Assembly: GCA_963971405.1 (NCBI GenBank)
Contig: OZ020487.1
Span: 22,181,371-22,245,370 of the forward strand
Origin: Psococerastis gibbosa
Lineage: Eukaryota > Arthropoda > Insecta > Psocodea > Psocidae
Length of the DNA stretch: 64,000 bases
Direction: 5' to 3'
Below the pieces are notes generated by a model. It saw nothing but the letters and a program-made list of their open reading frames with translations. It did no database searches and had not been told where the DNA came from. Each line of letters opens with the position of its first letter. The stretch's first letter is position 1. The position numbers and the translations under genes are program-made. Below are positions 10,206 to 21,104 of this stretch, in pieces.

Positions 10206-11085
10206 TATTCATCGGCGTTCGCTGATGTACCGTTCTAATTGAAAAATAATTATACTTTTGGTTATTTTAACGAACTTGTTATAGTTTTCAAACGAATTAA
10301 TTTAGCTCTCTAAATTAAAAATTAGTGTTATGGTTACTCTTTGGCATTTTATTATTCGTTTATTCATTTATCTCAACTTGATCATGCGGCAACTAAGAAT
10401 ATGGATATAATGGGTTTCCCACATGACCATGTGATGTCAGATTCCCTACGATTCTACATTGGATCTGGAAAAGAATGGAAAATAGTAGAACTGATTACAT
10501 GTTAAAAGCGAAAAAGCCAACCAGTCCGGAAAATAGGGGGCTGTAGAAAATTCCGGACAAGAAATTAGTAGAAGCTAATAGCTGTCTGACTGAAGAACGA
10601 CTTGCGTTCCCAGTGATTTCTTACTCATTATTTTCCCAAAAACGGGATCTCTAATAGTAAATCCCCGTTTATTGCAGAAGGATACCAATTCGTCCCAAAA
10701 CCAAGAACTTGGCGAATTTGTTTTGCAAAATGAGCCCTACATCTTTCGTGTGAACACCGGGGACACCATGAATCGTTGCAGGAGACATTTGTTTAGAGAA
10801 TAAATAACAATTAACTCGTCCCGCTCTTGGATTGCTGATGTATGTCGTGGAAGAGAGATTTTGGAGAGGGAACTCAAGGGGAAGAGGGGTTCGATTCAGG
10901 GCGGAGGGGGGGGGGGATTAGTATAATGGCCTTTCATTCGTCTGGTTAATTCTGATGGTGATTTGATGATATACAATACTACTGCATTGTAACCATGGCT
11001 ACGTACATTAAAATTACGTAGTGTTATAGTAACAGGTGACACGAATTTAATAGGTAGGTAGGTAGGTTTTGCTGTGCTTGATTCG
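10206..11085. other. no gene seen
   Basis: Unremarkable AT-rich sequence. A G run lies near 10902-10917 and a GGTA run near 11052-11067. Confidence 0.4.
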
Positions 11086-11088
11086 TAT

Positions 11089-11250
11089 GGGGGGTATTCC
11101 ATATACGTACAACGTCAACGAAAAATTGAAAAATGACGTTTTAGCAGACATTAAAAACATACTAAAAATTCTGCTACCACGTCAATTTACGTCATTTTGA
11201 CGTCATTTTTCAATTTTTCGTTGACGTTGTACGTATGTGGAATGGGCACC
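11089..11250. mobile_element. short Harbinger-like foldback MITE
   Basis: A 162-bp near-palindrome. The left arm GGTATTCCATATACGTACAA is inverted at the right end as TTGTACGTATGTGGAAT. TAT flanks both sides (11086-11088, 11251-11253). A second member is at 44890-45040. GG...CC ends with a 3-bp AT-only duplication fit the PIF/Harbinger style. No coding capacity. Confidence 0.75.
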
Positions 11251-11267
11251 TATGTTGATTCGATTGG

Positions 11268-11400
11268 GTCAATGGTACGCTTGTTTAAGCTTGTACATGG
11301 TGTGGGTTGACTACGAGGCCGTATACCAGTTTGCCAATGGCCAAATATTCATACATCGAAGCATTATCAAAAATACAATAATGTCCCAAAACCCTGTGGC
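11268..11400 (-). mobile_element. family E repeat, partial copy
   Basis: Contains GTATACCAGTTTGCCAATGG followed by a diverged AATAATGTCC block, matching the reverse orientation of the family E copies at 37604, 42872 and 43610. Confidence 0.6.
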
Positions 11401-11653
11401 ATTCGGCATGGACCTATGGGCGGGACACTATTTTATTTTTTCAGTGTTTATGGGAATTCTGCTTAGCTTCTTGTTTCGAACCGTGTACTTAATTTGCTAC
11501 ATACTGTCGACAGTAGATACTTGCAGTATATTTATATATATATTTTTTCTGTTTACATTATTATACTAGTACTTTAATACCATAAAAAACAATACCATAA
11601 ATAAAAAAATACCATAAATAACACCATAAAAAACGAGAAGTGGCTTACAGAGA

Positions 11654-12615
11654 GTGAATTCTAATAGTGGAATAACTGGTGCTGGGATAACCATTGAAGA
11701 CTTAATTCAATCTGTAAAATGTGCAATCACTAAACTGGATACAATGACAACTGAAATACAAGATATAAAACAATCAATTAAAGACATAAAAAAGTCACAG
11801 ATAGAAAGCACTCAAGTTATTGCACGACTTGCTACTGAAAATCAATACCGACACAAGGAATTACGTAAAACTCAAATAGGTCTCATGCAAACCGAGAGTT
11901 TAGTACGGTCCTCTAACATTGAGATTCACGGGGGTAGTCAGAATGGCGTAGAGGTAACGACTCGGACTATCATCCAGAAGGTGACTGGTTCGGGTCCCAC
12001 CCGAATGCCAAAATTTTCTAGTGGTACAATTATTTATCTTCTGACTACCATGCTTCGGAGGGCATGTAAAGCCGGCGGTCCCGGCAGTCTTCCCTGACTG
12101 TCGATAGGTTAAACAGGAGGCTGTTGATGCAACCTGAAAACTCCTGTACCACTGGTAGTACCACCCCGACACGAATTTACTTTTACTTTACGGGGTTGCT
12201 GAGTAGCCCAACGATAATGGCCATACTAGAAGAAATCGGAAAACAGCTGTGTTTGCCATGTGACCATATAATCGAAGCTAAAAGACTGAAGTCACAACAA
12301 AATATACCTGATAAAAAGATATCCCCCATACTAGTGCGTTTCACCGACAGATACTTCGGTGAACAATGGTTGGAGAAAACGAACACTGGACTGGTTAGCA
12401 ACAATATCGTTGGTGGAACATCTGAAGGTAAATCATACATAAATTAAAATCTGGGCCAAACTGCAAAAACCTATTCTGGAATGCTCGTGTGAGAGGGAAG
12501 AAACTCAAGTACAAGTTCGTCTGGGTTAAATCTGGTTGTGTGTACATGAGAAAGACGGAAGATGAAAAAGTTTTAAAAATTTCGTGCATTGAGGATTTAC
12601 CGGCAATTAATTAAT
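11654..12615 (+). mobile_element. LINE ORF1 (coiled coil, RRM-like, C-terminal domain), broken
   Basis: Degenerate ORF1 of a non-LTR retrotransposon. A heptad-like region (IEDLIQSVK...MTTEIQDIKQSIKDIKK) leads to SLVRSSNIEIHG. After the SINE insertion the sequence resumes with HGVAE and an in-frame stop, then EEIGKQLCLP...RLKSQ and ILVRFTD, and ends KYKFVWVKSGCVYMRKTE...EDLPAIN. This coiled coil, RRM-like and C-terminal order is that of RNA-binding ORF1 proteins that package LINE RNA. Breaks are the SINE at 11934-12186, at least two internal stops and frameshifts near 12440. The copy is non-functional. Confidence 0.75.
11934..12186 (+). mobile_element. tRNA-derived SINE inside LINE ORF1
   Basis: A-box-like TGGCGTAGAGGTAACG at 11944 and B box GGTTCGGGTCCCA at 11987-11999 form an RNA polymerase III promoter. 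The body contains CATGCTTCGGAGGGCATGTA, shared with the other SINE copies here. It is flanked by TTCACGGGG (11925-11933) and TTTACGGGG (12187-12195), a 9-bp target duplication with one mismatch. The head and 3' part differ from the 28309 copy, so this is a distinct subfamily. Confidence 0.8.
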
Positions 12616-12789
12616 AATAATAAGAATAAGAATCAAAACATACAACTAGGGAATGAGAGTATTGTACCTATGTACAAAAACCCACTCAGCAGAGTGGAAA
12701 GATTGCCTGTCCTATGACATAGATAAGTTATATATGCATACGAATATATTTTATTTTTATGTCGGTGAATATATTATACACAAACATAA

Positions 12790-13080
12790 GAAGTGTACAG
12801 TCAAACTTAGATAAGTTAAAACTTTTTATTTTATTAAATTGTAATGGTACACCAATTTCCATGTCATTATATTAACTGAAACATGGATTGCACATAATGA
12901 AATTAATTTATTCGAAATAGATGCATATCAGTGTTTCATTCAAGAGCGGACTAATATGAGAGCAGGCGGTGTAATTGTATATGTAAAAAAAAATGGCCTT
13001 GATTGTAATATTAGCAATATGACATCTTCAGCCTATCAAAGTATTTTACTTAATTTAGGGAATAAAGTACTATTTAGAAT
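12790..13080 (+). mobile_element. LINE ORF2 endonuclease fragment
   Basis: One frame reads FHVIILTETWIAHNEINLF, then RAGGVIVYVKKN. This is the start of an AP-type endonuclease domain of a LINE ORF2 (ILTETW carries the catalytic Glu; R.GGV.IYVK is the conserved strand). It follows ORF1 on the same strand at the expected spacing, so both belong to one element. Sequence before and after is frameshifted and the reverse transcriptase is absent. Confidence 0.75.
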
Positions 13081-13084
13081 ATTA

Positions 13085-13385
13085 TCAACCTATCGTATAA
13101 CTTATATTATATTGTACTTTTTATGATATGAGGATAGTTCCCACTGGCCTACATGAAACCGACTGGTCGCGGAATTGTGTAGCACTATACTGATGTAAAT
13201 GTCGCATATAATATTTTGAGTCGACAAATAAATAATATAAGAAATTTGGGTGTGAAAAAAATTAAAATAACAAATAAAAATTGAATGAGAAATGAATGGG
13301 CTATAGCTAGAGTTGGTAGGTACCCCGCACACCACTAGGTTAAGGGGACCGACATTATTATATTGTTATGTTAATAAATACACGA
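13085..13385. other. no gene seen
   Basis: AT-rich sequence between the LINE remnant and the ATT microsatellite. Confidence 0.4.
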
Positions 13386-13448
<63 letters not shown>

Positions 13449-13541
13449 TTCTTTAATGTTGTATTGTATTCTTTCTATTAAATGCTCCCAGTGCTGGGGG
13501 TACCGGCTGGGGAAAAAAAATTATTATTATTATTATTATTA
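13386..13541. repeat. two ATT microsatellites with a 70-bp spacer
   Basis: About 20 ATT units at 13386-13447 and 8 more at 13518-13541. The spacer is unique-looking (ATGCTCCCAGTGCTGGGGGT). Confidence 0.95.
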
Positions 13542-13544
13542 TTA

Positions 13545-14250
13545 GTATCGTAGCGGTAGAATATCCCTCTGTAACTCTTACATGCATTCATTGCACAACC
13601 TACCTAGGTTGAAGAGGAGAGGAGACTGGGTGGCCCGACGAGGAAATTCAGTGGATGATCGTTGCGCGGTAGCTTGACGATCGTCGTTGAGTCGTAGTTG
13701 GCAAAGTCGTTCCCAATGAAAATGTACGCTGAAAATTTACCTTTGATTTTCTTTGTTCCCTCCAAGATTGTTGTCTCCGACTAGAGGTCCACAGGTGACT
13801 GGGCATAAGTTCTGTTTTTATAACGGAATAAAAGTGAGGCCCAAGAATTTAGTGTACTTAGCATGGTGAAGTAGGTGTGGGAGAAATTTAACCAAAATGG
13901 GGACACCCACATTTATAACACGAGGCAAGGGCGTCACCTTTTAAGGCCAGCGCCGTGATCAGCCATTTATTTTCCTACAGGTTCCTATACTGCAAGGCTT
14001 CGGCTGTTTCCGGAAACTTCTAAATGAACTGAGAACGGTCAGAAATGCTAATAACTGCCCTAAATTTCTTATAAACCATCTCCTAGGGTCGGGCTAAGGG
14101 TAGCTTGCTACACAGCTCCTAACACAATGAGATGCGCAATTACCTAGACTAGTCGATTTAACTTTATACTCTATTGCTAATACTGTATAATGAAAAACAT
14201 ACTTTTATTTATGGTGTTGCCTCCGACTTGTTCTTACTTCTACTTCTTAC
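13545..14250. other. no gene seen
   Basis: Moderately GC-rich patch near 13610-13700, otherwise non-coding. Confidence 0.4.
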
Positions 14251-14254
14251 TTCA

Positions 14255-14425
14255 GCCAACGCCCGTCCTTGGCTGCTCAGCCATTTGACGCCGTGCCTCC
14301 CAGTACATCCGTACCTTGAGATGTACGTCATTGTCGTCGATTCCATGTAGGGCAGGGCAGTGGGCCAGGTGGTCTGCCGTGCCTGCCTGCCTCCGACTTG
14401 TGGCCCGCTGGAGATGGAGTTTCGT
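14255..14425 (-). mobile_element. possible LINE RNase H/zinc tail
   Basis: The minus strand reads TADHLAHCPALHGIDDNDVH then YWEARRQMAEQ and a stop. A TxDHLxHCPAL segment followed by YWxARRxMA resembles the C-terminal end of R1/CR1-like ORF2 proteins. The upstream cysteines are not seen. Antisense frames here are shadows. Confidence 0.35.
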
Positions 14426-14429
14426 TTCT

Positions 14430-15070
14430 TTTTCTTTATATTGAAATAAAAGCGAAACAAAAAAAAAATGGGTGTACTTGGCATAAATCGGAATACAAAA
14501 AATAACCAAGCAAGAAAAGTTTCCCTGCCCAGGGGAATACACAGAAACGTCATAAGTATACGGGTTCGAAATAAAAATAATTGAAATTCAAGAGAGGGCG
14601 ATGGGAAAACCAAACGAGAGCAAGCGGTCAGCTGTCAGATGGTCGCGGGGTCAGCAATTTACCGGAAAACTGGGGCTGCTTGTTAACATTCAAGCCGAGT
14701 CCAGACCCGCTCCAAATCATAACCCGGAGGGTAAAAGAGAATTCATAACTTAAAACTTAAGCAATTTATCTTGCGAGCAAACGTATAAAAATGACAAAAC
14801 TCATGAAAAATATATGTTTTCAATTCTGTTGTAGTTGGAATCTCGGGGTAGAAAGCAGTGTGGCAAGAATCCGGAATTACTTATAATGAGTTACAAAAAA
14901 TAAGGACGCGGGCGTCCCTTCCGAGCGATTGCCCCCCAGATTTATCTTTTGACGAAGAAAATGGTGCGATCAGATATCATACTCAGTCTTTCTCAGGTTT
15001 TTTGTTGTTTAACGTACCGAATTAGTTCTTTTAGCCTACAGCACTTTGTTCGTTTATTGCTTTTCTATTT
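14430..15070. other. no gene seen
   Basis: Non-coding, no recognised repeat. Confidence 0.4.
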
Positions 15071-15077
15071 TTACTTT

Positions 15078-15320
15078 AGAATAAGGAAAGCTTTAGGATG
15101 GTTAAAATTTTCCATTGCGGGACTTTAACAGAATTATGCTTTTTGAGGTAACATGACTAAAAAAGTGTTTTTACGAAATGTCTGTCCGTCGATTTGTGCA
15201 TCGTTCTGTGGGCAAATTGCTCCATCGTATATGATTAGAATCGGCAAGTCGTTTCACAAAACTCATATCTTGGGACTGATTTTTCTATTTTGGGCTAACT
15301 CATGATTGAAACCACTCATA
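15078..15320 (+). mobile_element. family A repeat, diverged 5' part
   Basis: AATAAGGAAAGCTTTA...AATTTTC..GGGACTTTAACAGAATTA, ACGAAATGTCTGTCCGTCGA, then TGATTAGAATCGGCA and TTTTGGGCTAACTCA follow the left third of family A with many substitutions. No right end. Confidence 0.7.
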
Positions 15321-15419
15321 GGCTAATTATTATCGATTTTTTTTTATTGGAAATTGGCGATCATCATGGCAATTGATCATCATGGCAATTGTAAACACGT
15401 AGATACCGTACTTCGGACC

Positions 15420-15583
15420 TCCCAAAAGGAAGTCAAGTATGTAGAGCAGAGACTTACTGTATTTTACTTCAAATTTCCAATAACTCAGCTGTTTTATTTT
15501 CTTATTTCTTACTTTGGTCCGTGGACCCCCTGATATATGCCTGTGAACCACCAGTGGTCCATGGACCACAGTTTGGGAACCAC
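15420..15583 (-). mobile_element. hAT-type MITE end
   Basis: On the minus strand it begins CAGTGGTTCCCAAACTGTGG, a widespread hAT terminal sequence, followed by TCCATGGACCACTGGTGG. The matching opposite terminus was not found, so this is a one-ended fragment or a diverged copy. Confidence 0.6.
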
Positions 15584-15627
15584 TGATGTATCGAATGTTC
15601 ATAGTCATGATGACTGTACTAGGGAAT

Positions 15628-15705
15628 TGTAATGCAGTTCTTTCCCGTTGCCTTCTGCATCTTTATGCCGTTGTCTCTTCAATGAGTTCCTCCGCCTTAA
15701 GGGCC
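15628..15705 (+). repeat. family G repeat copy 1
   Basis: TAATGCAGT..TTCCCGTTGCCTTCTGCATC...TTATGCCGTTG.CTCTTCAATGAGTTCCT is shared with 40544-40625 at roughly 80 per cent by eye. Its nature is unknown. Confidence 0.55.
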
Positions 15706-15709
15706 AGTT

Positions 15710-16270
15710 TCCCAACCCTAGGACAAATGAGTACCCTAGTAGTGGTTGCTTATTTAGTGGTGGCAACTATTCGCCCCATCACATAGTCATCCTCGGGCTA
15801 CTGCAAAGGTAGAGTGTCACCACCATTGCTGGCCAGCTCACAGAGACCAGTCTATCTGATACTTCTGCGGTTTGTGAAGGATGCAGGGCTAGAACTATGA
15901 CAACATTAACTCTGGTTCTGACCGTCACTTAAAGCCAGTAAAAAACTCCAATACCAAAATTCGGTAACCAATGAGCAACAAGAATAGGGAATGACGTCAG
16001 CAAGCAATCTAGTCGCTCGTTGCTTATCGCAAATTCGTCATTAACAGTTACCCCACTTATGCTTTATCGTACGTATATCGAAACGAACGCTCCCATTGCA
16101 CGTACAAACTAAATGTCATGTCTTATCGTTGAATAAAAAACCCATTGTGTGTAAAAATACCACAGTAAAAATGTTAACTTCCATCTCTATAAAACTTGCC
16201 TTGAACTGAGAGTCTTCCCTATACCAGTATCAGGGAAAGTTATAAAACTGTTCTGTCACTTTAAGCGCAG
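15710..16270. other. no gene seen
   Basis: Locally GC-balanced sequence. No domain recognised in any frame. Confidence 0.4.
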
Positions 16271-16274
16271 ATTT

Positions 16275-16975
16275 ATGTTTTCTGAGGATATAGCATCCCA
16301 ATAGTTTCTAGGTCAAATTCTGCTTCGAATGGAACAAGTCCACATTTTTGGGTACATTTTCACCAATATGTATAGCTTCTATTATGCATTTTTCCCGCTC
16401 TAATGTATATAGATCAAATAGGTTGATATTGAAGTTAAAGTTTTGTTTCTGTCGTCTGTTAGCATTTTTACTACCGATATTACAATATTAAGAGCAAATC
16501 GGAGACCCAGTGGTGGCGCTAGAAATTTAAATGCGGGGGCCATGGGGGGCATGACTTCTGTCGGGGGGGGGGGGGGGGGCAATGAAAAAAACAAAACCTT
16601 TTTCATTGGGAGTAGGTATATCGTTCAATAATTCTGCAATTTAACAACATGTAAAATATCTCAAAAGGGGGGCCCAGGAGGGGCCGGAGAAACTGTTGGA
16701 GGGCCAGGCCCCCTCGGGCACCTCCGTAGCGCCGCCACTGTGGGGAGACCCCGGGACATCCACGCTCCTCGTTTTTCGTGCAAAGTCCAATAGCTTCTAG
16801 GTCAAATTCTGCTTCGAATGTAACAAGTCAATATTTTTTGGCATATTTTCACCAATATTTATAGCGTCTATTATGAATTTTCCCGCTCTAATGCACATAG
16901 ATATTTTCCAAGGATATAGCATCCCAATAGTTTCTAGCTCAAATTCTGCTTCGAGTGGAACAAGTGACTCGATTA
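16275..16975. repeat. imperfect three-copy direct repeat split by a hAT MITE
   Basis: A block with CAATAGTTTCTAGGTCAAAT, TCTGCTTCGAATGGAACAAG, TTCACCAATATTTATAGC and TTTTCCCGCTCTAATG occurs at 16275-16415, 16785-16905 and, partly, 16908-16972. The block is tandem-like. The hAT-type element at 16509-16743 lies between copies 1 and 2. Confidence 0.8.
16509..16743. mobile_element. hAT-type MITE with 8-bp duplication
   Basis: Left end AGTGGTGGCGCTAGAA and right end GTAGCGCCGCCACTGTGG are inverted. The flanking GGAGACCC is identical on both sides (16501-16508, 16744-16751), the 8-bp duplication expected of hAT transposition. It is 235 bp, internally G/C-rich with a poly-G run, and has no coding capacity. 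Confidence 0.9.
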
Positions 16976-16979
16976 ATTA

Positions 16980-19900
16980 AATAAAACAATTTTTCTCAAC
17001 CTTTAAATTTCTCTGATAATTGTTTCCATAACACAAACTAATTTCAAACGTGTATCAGCTATCAGAATCAGTACTTAGATGTGAAATCAATTGGATAAGT
17101 AGACAACAGTTGCCATTTTTTGAAACGAAACATAAAACCTAAAAGTACACCCCCGGAGAATTTTTGGTATATGAACATATGGGTTATTTTTTAATTGAAT
17201 TTTGGGCTAAACGCGGAGGCATGGACCACGCGATGATCCGCGTTGGAACTAATTCCATCAAAATTAATGAAGTGACATGTATAATGTTTTATCCCAGAGG
17301 AAGAAATACGCTCGTCTGTTTACAAAGGTTGTTTAAAAAGCCGAAATTGTTACTTGAACTAATCTGACAGATTTTACACGCAACCGTCAGGCCAAACAAA
17401 TTGTATGCTCATTGGAAATTTAATTGTAGTCTTCATTCAATTCTTAGTTCTAAAATGGGTTGACTAGTTCCTGAGTGGGACACATTTTACCATCAATCCG
17501 TCTGTAGCTCGATGAATGAATGAATGATGTATTTCCAATCACTACAGGGAGTAATTTCGGTATCAAAATATATGGGTTATTTTTGCTCCAAATCGAAATG
17601 GGAACACGCCCCAGAAGTTAGTCGCCGTTCGCCTGAACCCCCTGTATACGATGTGGAAATTATTTGCAGTATAATGAACAAGATTAAAACCATTGCAATT
17701 GGCCCATGGAAAATAAATACCACTTCCTTTCTTCCTTTCTTTCATTGCACAACGCACTGTTTCAGTGAGAATTTCAATGGAATATGGTGAAATAGTCTAA
17801 TATATTGCACAGACAGGCTATGCTATTTAAACTGTGGAAGTCATTTCAAATCTCATCTCTTCCACCAACATTTTATATGGCCCAATTTTCCCTCACTTTG
17901 CGAACTAAATTATTTTTCAATGGGCGTTAAGCAGGGTGAATGTGGTGGTGACATTTATGTCGCTTTCAACTCGAAAATCACCGTTTATGTCTCATAACAT
18001 TTGAAATTAAACTCCAGAAAGCTTAACGTCATGCTCAATATCACTTGAAGAGATCTAGCCATAGCTTTACTCATACGTTCTGTCCTCATTTTCTATTATT
18101 GCAGTCTCTACGGGGAATTTACTTTAACCAAGCCTTTAAAATAATGAATTTCTCTGTTAAATGTAATATTTTGTGCTAGCCTACGTGTTTGTGTCCCAAA
18201 AATCACGTGCATCGTATTTTTAAACATCGTAGGCTGCAACCATCTAGTACAACGATAGGTAATTATAAACGTTTCTATAATACAGCATGAGTGATATACA
18301 ATTTGCAGTGTTCGCCCTGATTACCACACATATGTGTAACATATTCGGCAGGTTTTTTTTTCAAGAATATAAAATTAAAACTTACACTGTGTATTAATTT
18401 ATAATTTAGATTCCTATACCTAATGTTAAAATTACAACTTTGTGCTTGGTTTCTTTATGAGGAAAATTAGCTTATGTTTCATTTGCCTCGCATAGTATTC
18501 TTGGATGACCTTATAAGCTAAACATCGGTATCAGATTTTGAATTTCGTTGCTGGAACACCGTTTATTTCCTGTTAGGCAAAAAATGTCAAATTAATAAAA
18601 CAGTTCAGGCGAAAATATTTATTTTAATTTTGATTCCCATCCAAAATGTCATATTAAACAATTATTAAAGCATCCATTTTAACACAATCTAATAGTTCAC
18701 CCGGCATGCGGCTATACTGTAAACCCTGATCAATGTATGTCTATTACCCACCAAATTGTGACAAGTTTTGATGGATTGGTCCCAAAAGTTTGGTAACCTT
18801 TTGAATCAATTTGTTGTTGAAAGACCGAGCAACAGGCGTTTTCAATCGATCAGGGAGGGGGGGGGGATATTAAAACTGGAATTTTTTCTAGTCTACTTGA
18901 GATGTAGCCTATATGTTTAATATAATCATATTATACACATGGTAGGCTATTATTATCGAATTTTTGAAGGGCCCCTGCTATCTTGATATGTCAACTGTAT
19001 TTATTGTTCAATCATCGCCCGCTATAGTGACTATCACCAGCTCCAATAATAACAAGTAGAAACACAGTGACTGGACTGTATACAGATGGTGTGCGCATAC
19101 TTTGTGTTATTACATTATTATTGTATTTCTTCATTTAAAACGTGACCATTTTTTTATGGAGTTGTTATCCTATGAATGAAAAGAAAGGGAGATAACCATT
19201 ACGTTTTAAATTAGACTTCACAAATAAGTGACTGTTTAGAGAGTGCTTCAGGTGGTTTTAATTCAGTATCTCCTACACTTCAGCCCAATGTTTGCAGATA
19301 CGACAATTGGACGTAAAAAAAGGAGGATAAAATGAAAAATATAAAAAATAATACAAAAAATGATTTTTTTTCTTCAGTTAAAACAGTTGGCAAATCAAGG
19401 AGCAACCTATATCTCTTCATTACTGGCCATACTTTACTTATACACGATATGCTATTTTGTTATCGTTGCGTGCAATAGACTGCTTCACATTAATATTACC
19501 GAAACCCTTTACTTTATTCGGTAGGCGTTGTATAATGCTGCTACAGTACATATGCCAGTATTATGTAGTACATTGTAAATGACTAGACCTAACAACTTCA
19601 AAACAATTTTGCAACCTTCCAAGGTGTGGATTAACGTTGAATTAAAGCTGAAATTAGCCAGAATGCTAAGTGTAAGGTTCATTGTGGGAGTTTTAATTGT
19701 AGTTGGGTGCTCATTAGTAAACTACGTTGCCTTTGTCATTTGCAAACCCCATCTTCATATGGATTTCATAATTTGTACCTAGTTCTGTTTCCTGTTGCCC
19801 TCTCATTGCTGCTGCATTTCCCTCGTGCTGTAATGTAATACTAATGCACAGTAGGGTTATTATGCATGATTATAGAGGGATGTTCACAATGTGTTGATTC

Positions 19901-20446
19901 AATTAATGAAGGGCTGTTTGTAATTAGAGCTCAATTTATCGGCACTCCAAGTACTTAAATTATTATTTTTATTTAATTTACTACGAAATGTATTAAAATT
20001 GAAGAAGACTATTTCATTTTCATGAAGTACTTTTAATTTTAGGGTTTTGGAATTATTTGATGAAAGTTAATTGAGACTAAACACCAAAAATTAGAAATAC
20101 TCTATGATATTCTGTGTGAAATTTTCCCGCACTACTGACTAACTGATAAACATCTATACATTCCATAGCCTTTAATTGTTTCATTGTTACTCGTTTTTGC
20201 ATACGAAGGTGGGCCATGTACATACATACTGTACATACACAGCCTATAAGACCAACACCTATAATTTCATGCCTCTATTTTCACGTCATTTACACCCCGA
20301 GAAGACCCCGTGCCTCTCAATTGTAAAATCATGTTTTGTCTGCAAAAGAACTCCCCCCCCCCCGACCTTGTCTGCACCATCTCTGACGAAAATACTGTAT
20401 CCAGTGGAACGATTCACACTGTATTTATAGTACTTAGGCTACTGGG
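16980..20446. other. long stretch without a recognised gene
   Basis: About 3.5 kb of AT-rich sequence. The motif ATATGGGTTATTTTT appears at 17179 and again at 17570 with similar upstream bases, hinting at an old duplication. A G run lies near 18855. Open frames here are under 90 codons and lack recognisable motifs. Confidence 0.45.
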
Positions 20447-20454
20447 TAGCACAC

Positions 20455-20597
20455 AGGCGTGGATCTAGAATTGCTAAGATTAAATATAGATTTTTTTAAA
20501 AATAGCGCTGAAATATTGGGGTTTTACGCATTTTGAGAACCCTAATGGGGGGAGCTATAGCCCCCATAGCCCCCCCCCCCCGTAGTTCCGCGCCTGG
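20455..20597. mobile_element. hAT-type MITE with 8-bp duplication
   Basis: A 143-bp element. AGGCGTGGATCTAGAA at the left is inverted at the right as TAGTTCCGCGCCTGG. TAGCACAC flanks both sides exactly (20447-20454, 20598-20605). The interior has TAAGATTAAATA and GGGGTTTTACGC, also found in the fragment at 34804-34895. Confidence 0.88.
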
Positions 20598-20914
20598 TAG
20601 CACACCTTCTAGATTTTGGAAACCCAAATTGCGCACGGGCTGGAAAATCTTGGGAACCTCTGGTCTACCTGTCTTTGGTATACATAGATAGATAGGTACC
20701 GTGTTTACATGAATTCAATTTATACTACACAGCCATAAATTTTGACAAATTCAAGTAGTAAAGTAGGAAGGCACTAAATTCAAAGAAAGGTTAGAATGTA
20801 AAAATTGGCGGGTAATTTGGACGATGAAATGCAGGCTGAAACGGAAAGAAAGGATTAAAGTTTTTGCCCGAGTACTTGTGGGTTCGTAGCTGATTTATGG
20901 CTTACATTACAACT

Positions 20915-21100
20915 TGGCTCCTTGCGCGCCCCCCTTCCCCCTCCCCAACTCACCGTAATTTCCTTCAGCTCTCATGTAGAGCTAAAAACTATATCATCCC
21001 TTACCGCCCCCCCCCCCCGACCATCCCTTACCCCCCCCCCCTTCGCCTGACTCCTTCCCACCTCCCCACACCCACTCTGGTCCTTCACCAGCCCGGGCCC
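20915..21100. repeat. C-rich low-complexity tract
   Basis: Runs of C interrupted by T and A on the plus strand, including two uninterrupted runs near 21007 and 21031. Low complexity explains the proline-rich frame here. Confidence 0.9.
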
Positions 21101-21104
21101 TACT

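Noticed and set aside
11237..11569. 110-codon plus-strand ORF
   Set aside because: Starts inside a foldback element and crosses a family E copy; a composite of repeats.
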